Of a stretch of 64,000 bases of DNA, positions 1-11,429 are shown in pieces; position 1 is the first letter of the stretch; each line of letters opens with the position of its first letter. The translations under genes and the position numbers were made by a program. The notes under the pieces were generated by a model. That model searched no databases, was not told where the DNA came from, and was given only the letters and a program-made list of their open reading frames with translations. Origin of the DNA: Fusarium oxysporum f. sp. lycopersici 4287 (taxonomy: Eukaryota; Ascomycota; Sordariomycetes; Hypocreales; Nectriaceae); NCBI RefSeq assembly GCF_000149955.1, contig NC_030987.1:1210003-1274002 (forward strand), given 5' to 3'.

Positions 1-980
1 GGAATGGCAGTCCAGGACTCAAGCGAATGGCACAGAACGTCAAGACCCGAAGCGGCCTTGACAGCTGCTGGCATGGTCCTGGTGTTGAGGGGATCACAGA
101 TACCTAGTGTGGGCTTCAGGTTTCGATGAGCTACACCGGTCTTTGCTCGCTTAGACACAAGATCGAAAATGGCAGTTCCTGTCGTCTCACTACCAGTACC
201 GGCTGTTGTTGGAACCGCAATGAGCGGTGTCAACTTCTTGTCTACTGGACGGCCCTTTCCAAGAGGGGCATTGACAAAGTCTAGAAAGTCTGCATCAGGA
301 TACGCCGTGTATAGGTTCATGAGCTTGGCTGTGTCCATGACTGATCCACCACCAACAGCGAGGAAGGCATCTGGTGCATAAGGGCGAGCCCAGGCGATGG
401 CATCCTTGATACTGTGATATTATAAGTGAACTGTAGTCTGATAGACGTGATGTCAAGTCGAACTTACGAACTATCCTTTGGCTCGACGCGAACCTTGTCG
501 TAAACCTCATAAGGGATGCCCTCACGAGCAAGGGACTCACGAACTTGTCTCATGGCATCCAGCTTGTTGACATTCTCATCTGTTACCACACAAACACGCT
601 TTGCTCCCATGTTCTTCAAGTCCATGCCGACCTCCTGCGTCACACCTGGGCCAAACCTTATGGACGAAGCAGCCATCTCAAAGGCATACTCCTTCTGGCC
701 TGGGTGCGATGTTGGCGTAGCATATTTACGCTGGTGAGCATGCTTGGAGGGAGTGAATGTTGGTGGCGACTGGTGATATCCTGGGTTTGAGTGACAAGGA
801 CATGAAGGAGGATGAGTGTATTGAATGGTGCGTAGCAAGCTGGTTGCTCGCTTAGCGGCCTATGTGAGTGTGAGTTATCTGAACTGAAGTCATTCACACA
901 AACCAAGCAGCTTCACCAGTGCTTGTGCTTGGTCATAAGGGGTAAACATACATTAGGGACAACTCTCACGGAGGGTACCA
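1..980 (-). CDS. Hydroxyacid-oxoacid transhydrogenase, mitochondrial (3' end cut by window edge)
   Basis: Iron-containing alcohol dehydrogenase of the ADHFE1/HOT type. By family knowledge it couples 4-hydroxybutyrate oxidation to 2-oxoglutarate reduction in mitochondria. Three exons are visible: 980-951, 859-468 and 411-1, with GTATGT and GTAAGT donors. About 277 residues are present of a family length near 470, so the C-terminal helical domain lies outside the window. The N-terminus is basic and Ser/Thr-rich, as expected for a targeting peptide. Seen in the protein are the nucleotide-binding AVGGGSVMDTAK segment, PTTAGTGSETTG, and a metal-site region ending in GLDVLCHSLES. The start at 980 is the first ATG that splices in frame into the conserved part. 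The 10-residue first exon is the least certain piece. Confidence 0.88.
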
Positions 981-2625
981 TGGTGTTGTTAATGTCTATG
1001 CTACCAAGCTGGGTATAAGAGCTCAAAGATATTATTCCCAAGGATCCGGGGTAAGACTGGGGTTCGAGAGCACTGCAGGTTTCACGCGAATCTTCTTAAT
1101 GAAGCAATTGCAACGGGTAAGAGTGTTCATTTTCTATGTACAACCTCGGTAGACGGACGAGCAACCCCGATTGCGGGGGTGAACCAAGGCCGATCTGGGG
1201 GGCGATGATGGGGGTTGATTCGTGAGGGGAAAGCGGATCTGAACTTAAGCTCTTGAACCTGAAAGGAAGCTGGAGCGAGAAATTGCCTATTTGGGTATTC
1301 CGCTGACGTCTTTGTTGGAAAGTGACCTATAACTAGCGATTCTATTGAATGTCTCGTGTGAGTATTTGTATGCCTCGAGTTTATTCATATCGTTCTGAGT
1401 AGCCTGAACCAAAATTATTGAGATTCTATGAAGCAACGTGGTTGGTACGATCATGCTGCATCATGTAATCAAGTATTGATATACCGAGATATCGTCGTCA
1501 ACTGGCACCAGGACCAGGGTCTTCCTTGACGGATACTTTGTCCAATAACTACGAGGTCACCCAAGCATTCAGGAAGGTGAACAAATGCTCATGATCACAA
1601 CTGATCATGACGTTGATCGTTTGGAGGTGCGCAGTGCTATACTAGTTACCCTGTACTATTTCCGTGAATACTCTAACTTAGTCGATTTCAAAGCTCATAG
1701 CTCTATCGAGCTCTGTTGTGATCGGCCAATCTTCAATGAGAAAGCCTGGCAACGAACTTTCTGCAAGACGTCTTGAATACTATCAAGGAGAGGTATCTTA
1801 GCATTCACTTAAGGATCTTCGCAACGCCTTCACTTTCATAAAGCCACTTACACGGATCAAATACACACATTTAATAGATTTGTGTCTAGTCGCACATTTA
1901 TGCGCCCTCAAAGAGCCTTAAATACCGATGTGACTCAGCACATACAAGGATTGAGATCAAGGTTTTGACACTTGATATTTGAAGCGTCACTGAAAAGTAA
2001 TATATCGGTCCCGGAACAGTTTGATAGCTGTCACAGATTGAGGTGCTGTGACGCGCCATTGCAGTGGCGTATGATACCGCTGACCTCATCATGTGGCTTG
2101 TTCATTGGCTCTCAACACATGACTTGGACAATGTGGCTTGCCGTCGCAACTTTACCAGAGCTTGGTTGTTTAGGCTTATTGTTAGTGGAGCTTTGTTACA
2201 ATCCAATTATTCAGGATAGAGCGTCATTTTAGAGAATACTCGGCCATTTATCAGCACAAGAACGGTGGTGAGCAGGCAAATCGTTCACACGCCTTACAGC
2301 TCCAAGCTGCAGTGGAGCATTGGAGGCAGGTACACGACTAAGCAGGTGCCCACCCGAAACATCCACATCGAAGTAGGGAAACTCCAGCCACATTGACCTC
2401 GACGACCTGTCCTCGAATCCACGACCAACCACCACATCAGCTTTCAACGTACATTATATACTCGACTCGACGACACTGGATAACGCGCTCAGTCTGCGCA
2501 GTCGCTTATTGGTCCCGGCCTATTCGCTATCCCCGCGAAATCATCTCACCAGGCTGCTGCTCGATCGAACATGCCTCCTTGCTCATCCTAACGCTCCTGC
2601 GTGATCCCGTTCCTCGAACTCTCTC
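981..2625. promoter_or_regulatory. Divergent promoter region, transhydrogenase / sec3
   Basis: This 1.6-kb stretch separates the two divergent start codons and has no convincing coding exon; the short open frames in it lack family resemblance. An inverted CCAAT box (ATTGG) lies at 2508-2512, about 115 bp before the sec3 ATG, in a GC-rich segment that is a plausible sec3 core promoter. No TATA box is obvious. Confidence 0.45.
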
Positions 2626-5600
2626 ATGGACCGCCCAAACGGGGGCGGCCCTGGTGCCGCCGCGGCTACTAGCAGGGCAGAGCGATTCGAGGATGAAAAG
2701 CGCCGTATAATAGAGAGCTGCTTTAACAAGAAGGATGTTGATGGTTCTCGTAAGTTATGCTATTATTGCAGTCAAGCCTAAACTCAACGACATGAGCTCC
2801 TAGCTCAAAGGAACTCAATGTCGCGAGAGTTTGGTTATAGGGCTACTAAACTCAAACTCAATGTCCAGATGGCTAATGACCTTGACCAGTTCTTGAAACA
2901 TACATAACTCATATCCGCATTACCGAATACTCCTCTTATCCTACAACCCCTCCTCCACCTCAGGCTCGGAACGCCGAAGTTCAAAAACCTCGAATAATAA
3001 TAGTAGCCGTGCGCAAGTCCGGTCGAGTTCGCCTGCATAAGTCAAAAGAAAACGCTAATGGATCGTTTTCGATCGGAAAAACGTGGAATCTCGACGACCT
3101 CTCGCGCATTGAATCTTACACTGGCCCCGAGGCTAGCCCAAACCACCGCGATTGGGCTGGCGACACAGGTTTTCAAGTGACACTCGGCAAACCATACTTC
3201 TGGCATGCTCAGACGGACAAGGAAAAGAAGTTCTTCATTGCCAGTCTTATCAAGATATACGGGAAATACACGGGTGGCAAGACGCCGGAGCTTGCAAATT
3301 TTGAACAAAAGGAGTATGATCAAGTTATGGGAGCAACTAGACGACCGGCCACAGGTGGTTCTCGGCCTCCACCTCCTCCTATAGCTGAGCAACCTTCGAG
3401 TCAGATGGCGAGCGCCCCTCCTCGTCCAATCCATCCGATGCACCCTTCGCATCAAGGACTCCCAGGAAGTGGCCCTCAAGACGCACCCCAGTACAGGACG
3501 CCGCCTACTCGCCCAGCACACCCAAATCTTGGCCCTTCACCTGTCGGAAGTTTCGATTCAACTACTTCGAGAGAAAGGCCGCCTCAACCTCGGTGGATGG
3601 CTCAGAGTAACAAGAGTCAGGATTCGGTTGCTACCTCAATGGCTACCAGGAGCGATGACGGGTCCAGTTTACCACCGCGCTCTCGCAATGGCATAAACGG
3701 CCCAGGAGCGTATGGAAGATTTGCAGAGCCCCATGAATCCCGGGCACCAGCTGTTCTTACACCTCCTCAACCACAGTCTTCGCCCAAGTCGAAACCGCCT
3801 GCTATTCTGTCTCCTCCTCAACCTCCACAGCCAGTTCCTTCACCACTTCAATTAGATAGACCACCCCCCGAAAGGAGACGACCGCCCATGGACCCAACTC
3901 GCCCTCATGATCGGGACTTGGTTCCTCCACCACTGATTAGTCCCGGGAACAAAGAACCAATGGCTCCTCCACCTCGCAGCAGCGAACGCGTTGTGCCGAG
4001 AATGGATAATGCAAGCCAGAAATCGACAAGCAGTTCGTTCACGGGGAGCACACTAGATCGGGAAGTAGCACCACCTCCCACAGGACGACTACCAGACCCA
4101 CCAAAGCGTGAGCCGCTTCCCATGCCTTCGTCCCTTAGGCCTGGATCAGGACCGACCAACCCACAAGCTTATACCCCCAACCCTCCCTCACATCACCCGC
4201 CAACTAATATAACAAATCAAACTCCAAGTCCTGCTCAAGGCAATGGACCCAGCCCTGCACCAGCCCGTATGCCCAGCCCGGCTCGTGGACCCAGCCCTGC
4301 AGCGGCCCGTGTTCCTAGTCCTACGCCAGCTCCCGTACCCAACACTTCGCAAGCACAGGCTCAAACACCAAGCCCCGCTCAAGCTCTGTCTCCGGGCTCT
4401 GGAGCAGGTTCTTCCGATGTCTCGCCAATGACAGTGAGCGTGCCAAGATTTGCAAACTTACAACCGCCCCCCGATCTGCCCAAGAACGAGCCGGTTCAGC
4501 CAGTAGAAGAGCCTTCACCAGGGGAGCGTGCAGCAACACCTTCTGATCGCGAGTCTAACCCATCACCAGCAGAGACAGTCGACGAATCCAGGCCTGGCCT
4601 TGGTCCTATGATCAGAGCCAAAAAGTCTAGAAATGAGATCGCCGGTGCATTGTGGAAGGCTGCGTCTGCGGCCAACGCTGCAACCGCCTTCAAACCCAGG
4701 CCTGGTGGTGCTGGTGAACGTATGCGTCTGCTGAAGAGTAAGACGGAAGAGGGGCCAGATGGAATCAATAGTGTTGTCCCTGCGCCACCCAGACCGTCTT
4801 CCAAGGGTATAGATACTCCCTCTGAACAGCCTACACCAGAAGAAACACCTAAAGCTGAGGAAGAGGCCAAACAATTGGAGCAAGCTAAACCCGCGGAGCA
4901 GCCTAAGTCTGCGAACCGTAATTCACTTGTTCCTGAAGTCAAAATTAGCCTCCCAACGAGTAGGCCGACGAGTTCGCATGGGCCGCCGCAGGAAGTTCAA
5001 AAGGCAACCGAACCTGAAAAGAAAGAGACTCGTCGCTCCATCAATGCAGGCAACGATATGAAATACCTGCAGACATTGGGGGTCAACCCGTCTATTCTTG
5101 ATGAGAGGAGTGATGATTTTGCTCAATGGCTGGATTTCTTTGGCTGGATTCCAGGAGAACAAATGCGATCACGTAACGTGGAAGAAATGAGAGCTGACCT
5201 AGAGCGGGAGCTGAATAAAGCCCAGGCTGGTGGCTGGCTGGCTCGTTTCCGTGAAGAGGATGAACGCGTTGATGCCATCAAGGCTGGGCTTGATGTTGCC
5301 ATGGCTGAGTGTGAGGAGCTTGACAACTTGCTCACACTCTACTCAGTCGAGCTTTCGGTATGTTACCCTAAAATATGCTCGAAATGTTGCTAATCATGAA
5401 CAGACCCTTTCAGATGACATCGCTTATATTGAGGCCCAGGGTCAAGGTCTTCAAGTCCAAACTGCAAACCAAAAGTTACTCAAGAAAGAGCTTGAGTCTT
5501 TGCTTGAGACCTGTGCTATCACATCGAACGAGCTTGAAGTCCTCAGATCTGCACCTTTGGATGACTTAGGCGGCTTACAACACGTTGAATCTTCTCTTGT

Positions 5601-7505
5601 AACACTTTATAAGGCAATGGTTAAGATTGATCCTGCGCGTAGTGGAGCTGATCAAGAGAAGGCCGATATTACTGCCGAGACAAACCAGAGTGGCCTCAAC
5701 CCTGACTTCAAGCAGATGCGGATTGTCCAAGAGAAGAAGCTTGTTTATGACCAAGAAAGTGCCATGTTCATTGGCAGATTGGTCGCCTTTATGTCCCGGC
5801 AATTTGACCATGCTTTTACAGAAACCAAGCTTGCTATGGAGGGAGCTTTGTCTAGAAAGGTGGATCCCATACATCACGAGCTTGGCCGCGATATCCTTTG
5901 GCAATTTAGTCCCCTCATGCTATACGCTCGAGATATGCATCCCGATGAGTGGAACCAGCTCATTCAAATTTATCAAGATAAGGGTCAACCTGTCTACCGA
6001 GTTGAGTTTCAGGCTACGATTGCGTCTTGGCGCAGGAATGCCAGACAGGCAACCGGAGAAGAGGCTGAAATTCTGTTCACGTCAGCAGTTGAGAAGCATC
6101 AAGAAGGAGGTGTGGCTACCACTGCCAGGAAGCTGACGGTAAAGCGCAGCGGGACTCTAGCGAGGGCTCTGCGATCTCCTCGAGAAGACGGTGGTCACAA
6201 ACCAAAGGCCGACAAGGGAGTGAATGATAATAAGAACCCGCCCCACGAAGTCTTTACTGGAGTTCTGGATAATCTCATTCCACTGATACAGATGGAGCAA
6301 AATTTCATCATCGACTTCTTCCATGCGACCACGCTTGAACAGATAGATTTCCCAGATGCTGTTGCCACAACAACGCCTTCTGATCGTGGAGGCACTGATT
6401 TAAGAAGACCCCGACTAATGGAACCCGATCGAGAACTGGCCAGACGTATTCTGCGTGCGATGGAGGTGATCTTTACTTTCTTGGAATCGGAACTGCTACG
6501 TCTTATGGAGTGGGTTGTCGGACAGGGCCCAATGTAAGTTCAAATCTCCTTATATCATGGTGTTGACGAGCATACTGACAGATATCCAGTCAAGGGATTG
6601 GAGTCCTAGCGACTATCGAGAAGTACTCTGCTGAGGTTGGACAGTCCAACCAAGAGTATGTGAACACACTCTTGCAAAAACTTCATGGGCACTTGGAACT
6701 GCGATTCAAGAAATTCGTTGACGACCAGCTTCGGGCCATTGAGGAGACTAAGGTCAAGATCAGCAAGCGAAAGGGTGTTATTGCATTCATCCGGCTTTTC
6801 CCTCTTTTCTCAGCAGCTGTGGAGGAGATGCTGCTCGGTGTCGACACCACGCTACCGATTCGAAGTACTGTTGATCGCGAGTATGACCGAATACTTAAGA
6901 CCATGTTTGACTCACTCATGGTCATTGCGCGAGAGAATCCCGGTGTCAGTGCGACAAGCGGCTCGGTTGACCCAGAGGACAAGGAAGCCCTCAACTTCCA
7001 TATCCTCCTGATTGAGAATATGAACCACTTCCTTGAGGAGACGGACACACGAGGCTTGGACGTGCTCGAGGAATGGAAGGAAAAGGCTAATACGACATAT
7101 TACGAGCATATGAATCTGTATCTTGATGCAGTCATGCGGCGACCACTCGGAAAGATTTTGGAACACCTCGAGAACATGGAAGCTCAGTTGCAGACAGGCA
7201 AGTCACCGGCATCAATTGCTGCGCAGCCTTCCAACAGCAAGACGGTTTTCAATAAGGTTTTGAGCAACTACGACTCCAAGGAAGTGCGAAAGGGCATCGA
7301 GGCGCTGCGTAAACGTGTTGAGAAGCACTTTGGTGATGCTGATGAACCAGGACTCAGCCGAGGATTGGTGATCAAGGTGCTGGAAGAGTGCGAAAAGTTC
7401 TACGAAAAGGTCGAGAGACGGGTTGGCGCTGTAACGACCAACGTATATGGCGGTGATGTCCTCTTCGAGTGGCCTCGAGCCGACGTCAAGGCCGCATTCC
7501 GTTGA
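2626..7505 (+). CDS. sec3: Exocyst complex component Sec3
   Basis: Exocyst subunit that marks sites of exocytosis by binding PI(4,5)P2 and Rho GTPases at the plasma membrane, tethering secretory vesicles at hyphal tips (family knowledge). Four exons (2626-2749, 2890-5357, 5404-6533, 6590-7505) give 1545 aa. Order: a short Gly/Ala leader; the Sec3 PIP2-binding PH-like domain at about residues 20-150, with THIRITEYSSYP and KTWNLDDLS; a very long Pro/Ser-rich linker at about 155-750 including PSPA-type repeats; then MKYLQTLGVNPSILDE at about 764, a coiled-coil part and the helical Sec3 C-terminal domain to the stop. The start is the first ATG of exon 1 and leads straight into RFEDEKRRIIESCF, typical of the family N-terminus. 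Total length is divisible by three with all three introns removed. Confidence 0.93.
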
Positions 7506-8033
7506 GTCTGGTGCTTAGAGAGAATGGGAACATGATGATGAACTTGCTGTACGAATACTATATTCTCTAGGTATATTGGCATGCTTGATCAGCCATGGGT
7601 AGTAAATGAGGCGTGTTTCGTGGTGTCAAGCGTTTTGAGGAATGGACTTTACATATCTCGTTATATTTATTTATCGCTACGATGCTTGGCTTTGGAGTCT
7701 ATCTTATCATAGAGTCATATTGGTACCTAGTTTCCTCCGTCTTATACTATTCTTCTAATTATAGGCGTGATTACTGAAGCGCGTTCATTAATTGACCCCA
7801 CTACTTTACGCGACAAGACGCGTCACGACCTTGGACATATAGGGAAGCTACGCCACTTAACGCCCTTGGGCCCTTGTAGCTCCACTTCATTATCGACATT
7901 ACATCGAAGTTGCCTGAATATACCATGTTCATTTACTCCACGAACAATATGTCGACTTTCATATGCTGCTTTACTTGAACTCAAGCCTTGAAATTATTGT
8001 ATTACTTTGTCGAGCGACTTTCACACCGCAATC
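7506..8033. promoter_or_regulatory. Intergenic region, sec3 3' end and promoter of the next gene
   Basis: 528 bp between two genes on the same strand. The first half is AT-rich and probably holds the sec3 3' UTR; the second half should contain the promoter of the gene starting at 8034. No coding signal seen. Confidence 0.4.
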
Positions 8034-10784
8034 ATGACGCCCAAGACCCGCTCAGGCGGTAAACCCGCACCAAGTCGTGTCTATCATTCAACGCCCGTGC
8101 AACAGCAAGCACAGTTCCCCGCGCGTAGAAAGGTTGTTCGAACATATGGAAAGCAGAATCGGAAGAAGCAGGCGGAAACACCCTCGAGACTTTTGCGACA
8201 ACAAACCTTAACTCAAATCGACTTTGTATCGAGCTTCGAAGGGAACGAGGACCCGATCGTCCTAAGTGATAGTGAGCAGGATGAAATGCAGTCAGATAAG
8301 GAAGAAGATGAAAACCGGAAGGACAAGGAACAAGAAGACCAGGAAGAGGACGAGGAACCTGTTTCGAGCGGGCGGAAACGACGAGCGAAAGCGAAAGGGA
8401 CCCCTACCAAGAATGAGCGAGCCAAGCGAAGACGGACATTAGGCGATGATACAGAGGAACATCCAAAACCGAAAAAGGAAAAGAAATCGAGCCGACGTAA
8501 GACGATGGGAGATGTACCTAGTTCGGCCTACCATACACAGACCTTGACCCAATTCCTCGGTCGCGATCCAGCCCACGCCGAGTTTATCAAGGATTCTGAA
8601 GATGAGGATATTGATGACGACTTCCAACAATGGTTGGGCAATGCGGCTAGTCCAAGCCCACGGAAGACCCGAAAACAGAAGAACGTTTCGCCTGTCAAGA
8701 ATCAGAAAACTCCAAAATCGATATTGAAGCGCAGGCCAGAAGAGCCAACTCCTCAGCGGGAAGAGTCTATTGTGCCACAGACACCTCAGAAGCAGACACC
8801 GCACAACAATGTTCCAGTAACAGAAATACCTTCCTCGAGCCAGTTGTCTGCGCCGCCCAGCATATCGTCAACACCCGCTAGCATGATGTTGGAACGCTAT
8901 GGTCCACCAGACCGTGCCAATCCATCGCCTGTCCAAGGAAAGACATCTTCGCCAGCGAACCCATCTCCGCTCAAGGAGCTAAGAGGAAGGCCTAAGACAA
9001 CGTCATCGCCTCGAAAACACGAGCGCATCATCCAGGATTCTTACGCCACCGACAGTTGGGGGTCTACTAACCGTACACCTCTCAAGGAACTGCCCGTGGA
9101 TTCGCCAAACAAGACACCAAGAACTCCAAAAGGCGTCATTGAACCGCTTGAAACATCGTCTTCTGTGATGGATGAGTTGGAGACGCCTACCAAGTCCAGA
9201 AGGAGGAGGAGGAGTAGTGAACTCGGTGGAAGTCAAAGGAGTGGTAGCCCCACGCCAAGGATGAAGCGAGTATCACCAGGCAGTGGAAAGAAGAAGGTCA
9301 TGCTCGAGATACCTGATTCTGAAGATGAGGAGGATGAAGACTTTGGTGACGAGAACGATGAGAACGCGTTCGTTGCCGGTGCTGAAACGCAACTCGTTAT
9401 GAGCGAGATTGCTTCATCTGAGGAAGAGGTCATGAGAGCATCCTCCTCTTCTGTGCAAACGACGAGCGTTAAAACTAAACGACAAGCCGTTGCGACCATT
9501 TCCTCTGAGGAATCGTCTGGCTCAAATGGTCAAGCATCAACATCAACCTCTTCACTCCCACCTCTGAGTTCTCGACCTACTACACTGCCCCCCACACTCC
9601 CTCCCCTCTCAGCAACTCCCCAGGCCAAGAGCCGCCCCCGACCAGCAAAGCGTGTTCGCAAACCCATCCACCGTCCTCTTCCACCAACTCAAACTCAGCC
9701 ATTAGAATCTCAGCGTGTACCTCTGGCAACCCTTCAAGCACTACCTCCTGCATCTGCTCGTACAGACGTGCTGCTGTCGCTCCCCCAGGATATTATTGAT
9801 GATGTGATAGAAGGCTACCAGGCTGATCTCATACTCAACTTCAAAATACCGGCACAAGTGGTTCGCTTCTGGCTCTACGATGGGGAGCTACTGCGATTTA
9901 TGGCTTGCGCTGACCCTGGTCGTGTTACGGAAGGCCCAGCCTGGCGTTATCACCTTACTCAAGTCTACGAGTTGAACAACCCTGTTGAGGGAGATGACAT
10001 GCGGGAAGAGGGCTGGATCGACGGTGATGTTGCTCGCTATGTTTATTTCCCACCTGCTGTCGTAGGTCAGTTGCTCTGGAACTTGCGACATGCTCTATTC
10101 AAGGAGAATACATCAGGAGACGAACCAACACAGACTCAAGCTACAGTTGACGAAGATGACAGTGGACGAGTTGATCTCTTTGCCAACTCTTCAGAACCTC
10201 TACCAGCGGACAAGACGCCCGCTCCTTCATCAAGCATGAGCGTGTCACAGCAAGTTGAAGCTCAGCTCAAGAGTGACTTCGCTCAATCAACCCAATTCCC
10301 AACTTCGGACGATATTCTCGTTCCCTCAACTCCCGAGGAGGAAAACAACAACAACAATGAAACTACAACTCCCCCAACCACTCACATCGCTTCTTCTCCC
10401 ACAACTATCAAACCTCCTCCCCGTCGTACCCCCTTTGCAGCATCCTCCTACCGCGCTACCCGCCCTTCACTAAGTAGCACTTCCAAACGACCTGCCGTCC
10501 GCCCATCTCAGGCAACTACCGTCTCTCAGTCTTCCACCCCTGAGCAGCACTCGTCATCTATTCGCCGCCCACCGCTACACTCTTCCAGCAGCATCGGCCT
10601 TCCCGAGGGCCTCTTAGACGAGGATGATGACGATGACGCCCTGCGTCTGCCGTCGGGATACAATCCAGGCTCGTCGCAGCTGCTGACAAAGAGCCAGATG
10701 CTGCCGGACAGCTTGATACGTGACGACACAAGGGTTCCGCCTGAAATCTGGGACTCGGATGACGATGATGATGAACGATTGTAG
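8034..10784 (+). CDS. Acidic nuclear-type protein with SUMO-interaction-like motifs and an ASCH/PUA-like segment
   Basis: Single-exon gene of 916 aa; no named family recognised with certainty. The ATG at 8034 is the first in frame. Most of the protein is disordered: basic and acidic tracts, many S/T-P sites (possible CDK substrates) and basic clusters such as SGRKRRAKAKG, suggesting a nuclear location. Hydrophobic cores followed by acidic serines look like SUMO-interacting motifs: PIVLSDSEQDE at about residue 70 and VMLEIPDSEDEEDED at about 423. The only folded-looking block is at about 580-690, beginning RTDVLLSLPQDIIDDVIEG, continuing through VVRFWLYDGELLRFM and YELNNPVEGDDM, and ending VGQLLWNLRHALF. 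Its order of strands and helix is reminiscent of ASCH/PUA-like RNA-binding folds, which is my inference. The C-terminus is Asp-rich. Confidence 0.8.
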   Translation: MTPKTRSGGKPAPSRVYHSTPVQQQAQFPARRKVVRTYGKQNRKKQAETPSRLLRQQTLTQIDFVSSFEGNEDPIVLSDSEQDEMQSDKEEDENRKDKEQEDQEEDEEPVSSGRKRRAKAKGTPTKNERAKRRRTLGDDTEEHPKPKKEKKSSRRKTMGDVPSSAYHTQTLTQFLGRDPAHAEFIKDSEDEDIDDDFQQWLGNAASPSPRKTRKQKNVSPVKNQKTPKSILKRRPEEPTPQREESIVPQTPQKQTPHNNVPVTEIPSSSQLSAPPSISSTPASMMLERYGPPDRANPSPVQGKTSSPANPSPLKELRGRPKTTSSPRKHERIIQDSYATDSWGSTNRTPLKELPVDSPNKTPRTPKGVIEPLETSSSVMDELETPTKSRRRRRSSELGGSQRSGSPTPRMKRVSPGSGKKKVMLEIPDSEDEEDEDFGDENDENAFVAGAETQLVMSEIASSEEEVMRASSSSVQTTSVKTKRQAVATISSEESSGSNGQASTSTSSLPPLSSRPTTLPPTLPPLSATPQAKSRPRPAKRVRKPIHRPLPPTQTQPLESQRVPLATLQALPPASARTDVLLSLPQDIIDDVIEGYQADLILNFKIPAQVVRFWLYDGELLRFMACADPGRVTEGPAWRYHLTQVYELNNPVEGDDMREEGWIDGDVARYVYFPPAVVGQLLWNLRHALFKENTSGDEPTQTQATVDEDDSGRVDLFANSSEPLPADKTPAPSSSMSVSQQVEAQLKSDFAQSTQFPTSDDILVPSTPEEENNNNNETTTPPTTHIASSPTTIKPPPRRTPFAASSYRATRPSLSSTSKRPAVRPSQATTVSQSSTPEQHSSSIRRPPLHSSSSIGLPEGLLDEDDDDDALRLPSGYNPGSSQLLTKSQMLPDSLIRDDTRVPPEIWDSDDDDDERL

Positions 10785-11429
10785 AATTTTGGCATGACTC
10801 TTTGATTTATTTCTGTGTTTTTTTGTATCTTTTGTCCCAGGACAAGTGCAGGATGCGTATGAGGGAAGAACGTAGGATAGCCTCGTCTTTCACTTGTTGG
10901 ACATGTATGTATGGATGGCTGAACTGTAAGCTTTGGAGTTAGGAGCATCAGCTTAACTATGTTCTTTTGTCAATAATCAACGCAATCAATAACACTAAAC
11001 ACGAATCGTATTTACGCAGCCAGTGCGGAGTGAGATAGGAATAGACAAACACACAATTTCATCTCTATAACTACTTTGCCTAAAGGCGGTATCTTAATCA
11101 TTGCCCTGCCTCTCCTTCGTTGATCCTTGGGAAGAGGCTTCAAAAATATGCCATGCCGTTCCTGTGATTCTCATAAAAACAAGTCCTGCGCCGTCCCCCA
11201 AGCCATGCAATATTGTGTTAATGTGGGCGCCATGTCAGATGCCCTGTCTATTTCCATCATTCCGGTCCATCGTGGGGGCGTGTTGTTTCATCAGGGGCAT
11301 CAAGCGAATATAAAAACTTTTCCTGCCAAGTCGTCCAAGAAAAGCATATCGTTGTCATTGTTCTGTTGCTCAGGTGCCATGAGAGGCCCTAGGCATTGTA
11401 TCGTGCAGTACTTCGAAAAATAAACCAAT
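10785..11429. other. Convergent 3' intergenic region
   Basis: Between two converging genes, the acidic protein (+) and ufd4 (-). It should hold both 3' UTRs. Short open frames on the + strand near 11100-11430 have no family resemblance and are not called. Confidence 0.4.

Noticed and set aside
1030..1090. GGTTCGA-containing stretch as a possible tRNA B-box
   Set aside because: No matching A-box or cloverleaf can be folded around it.
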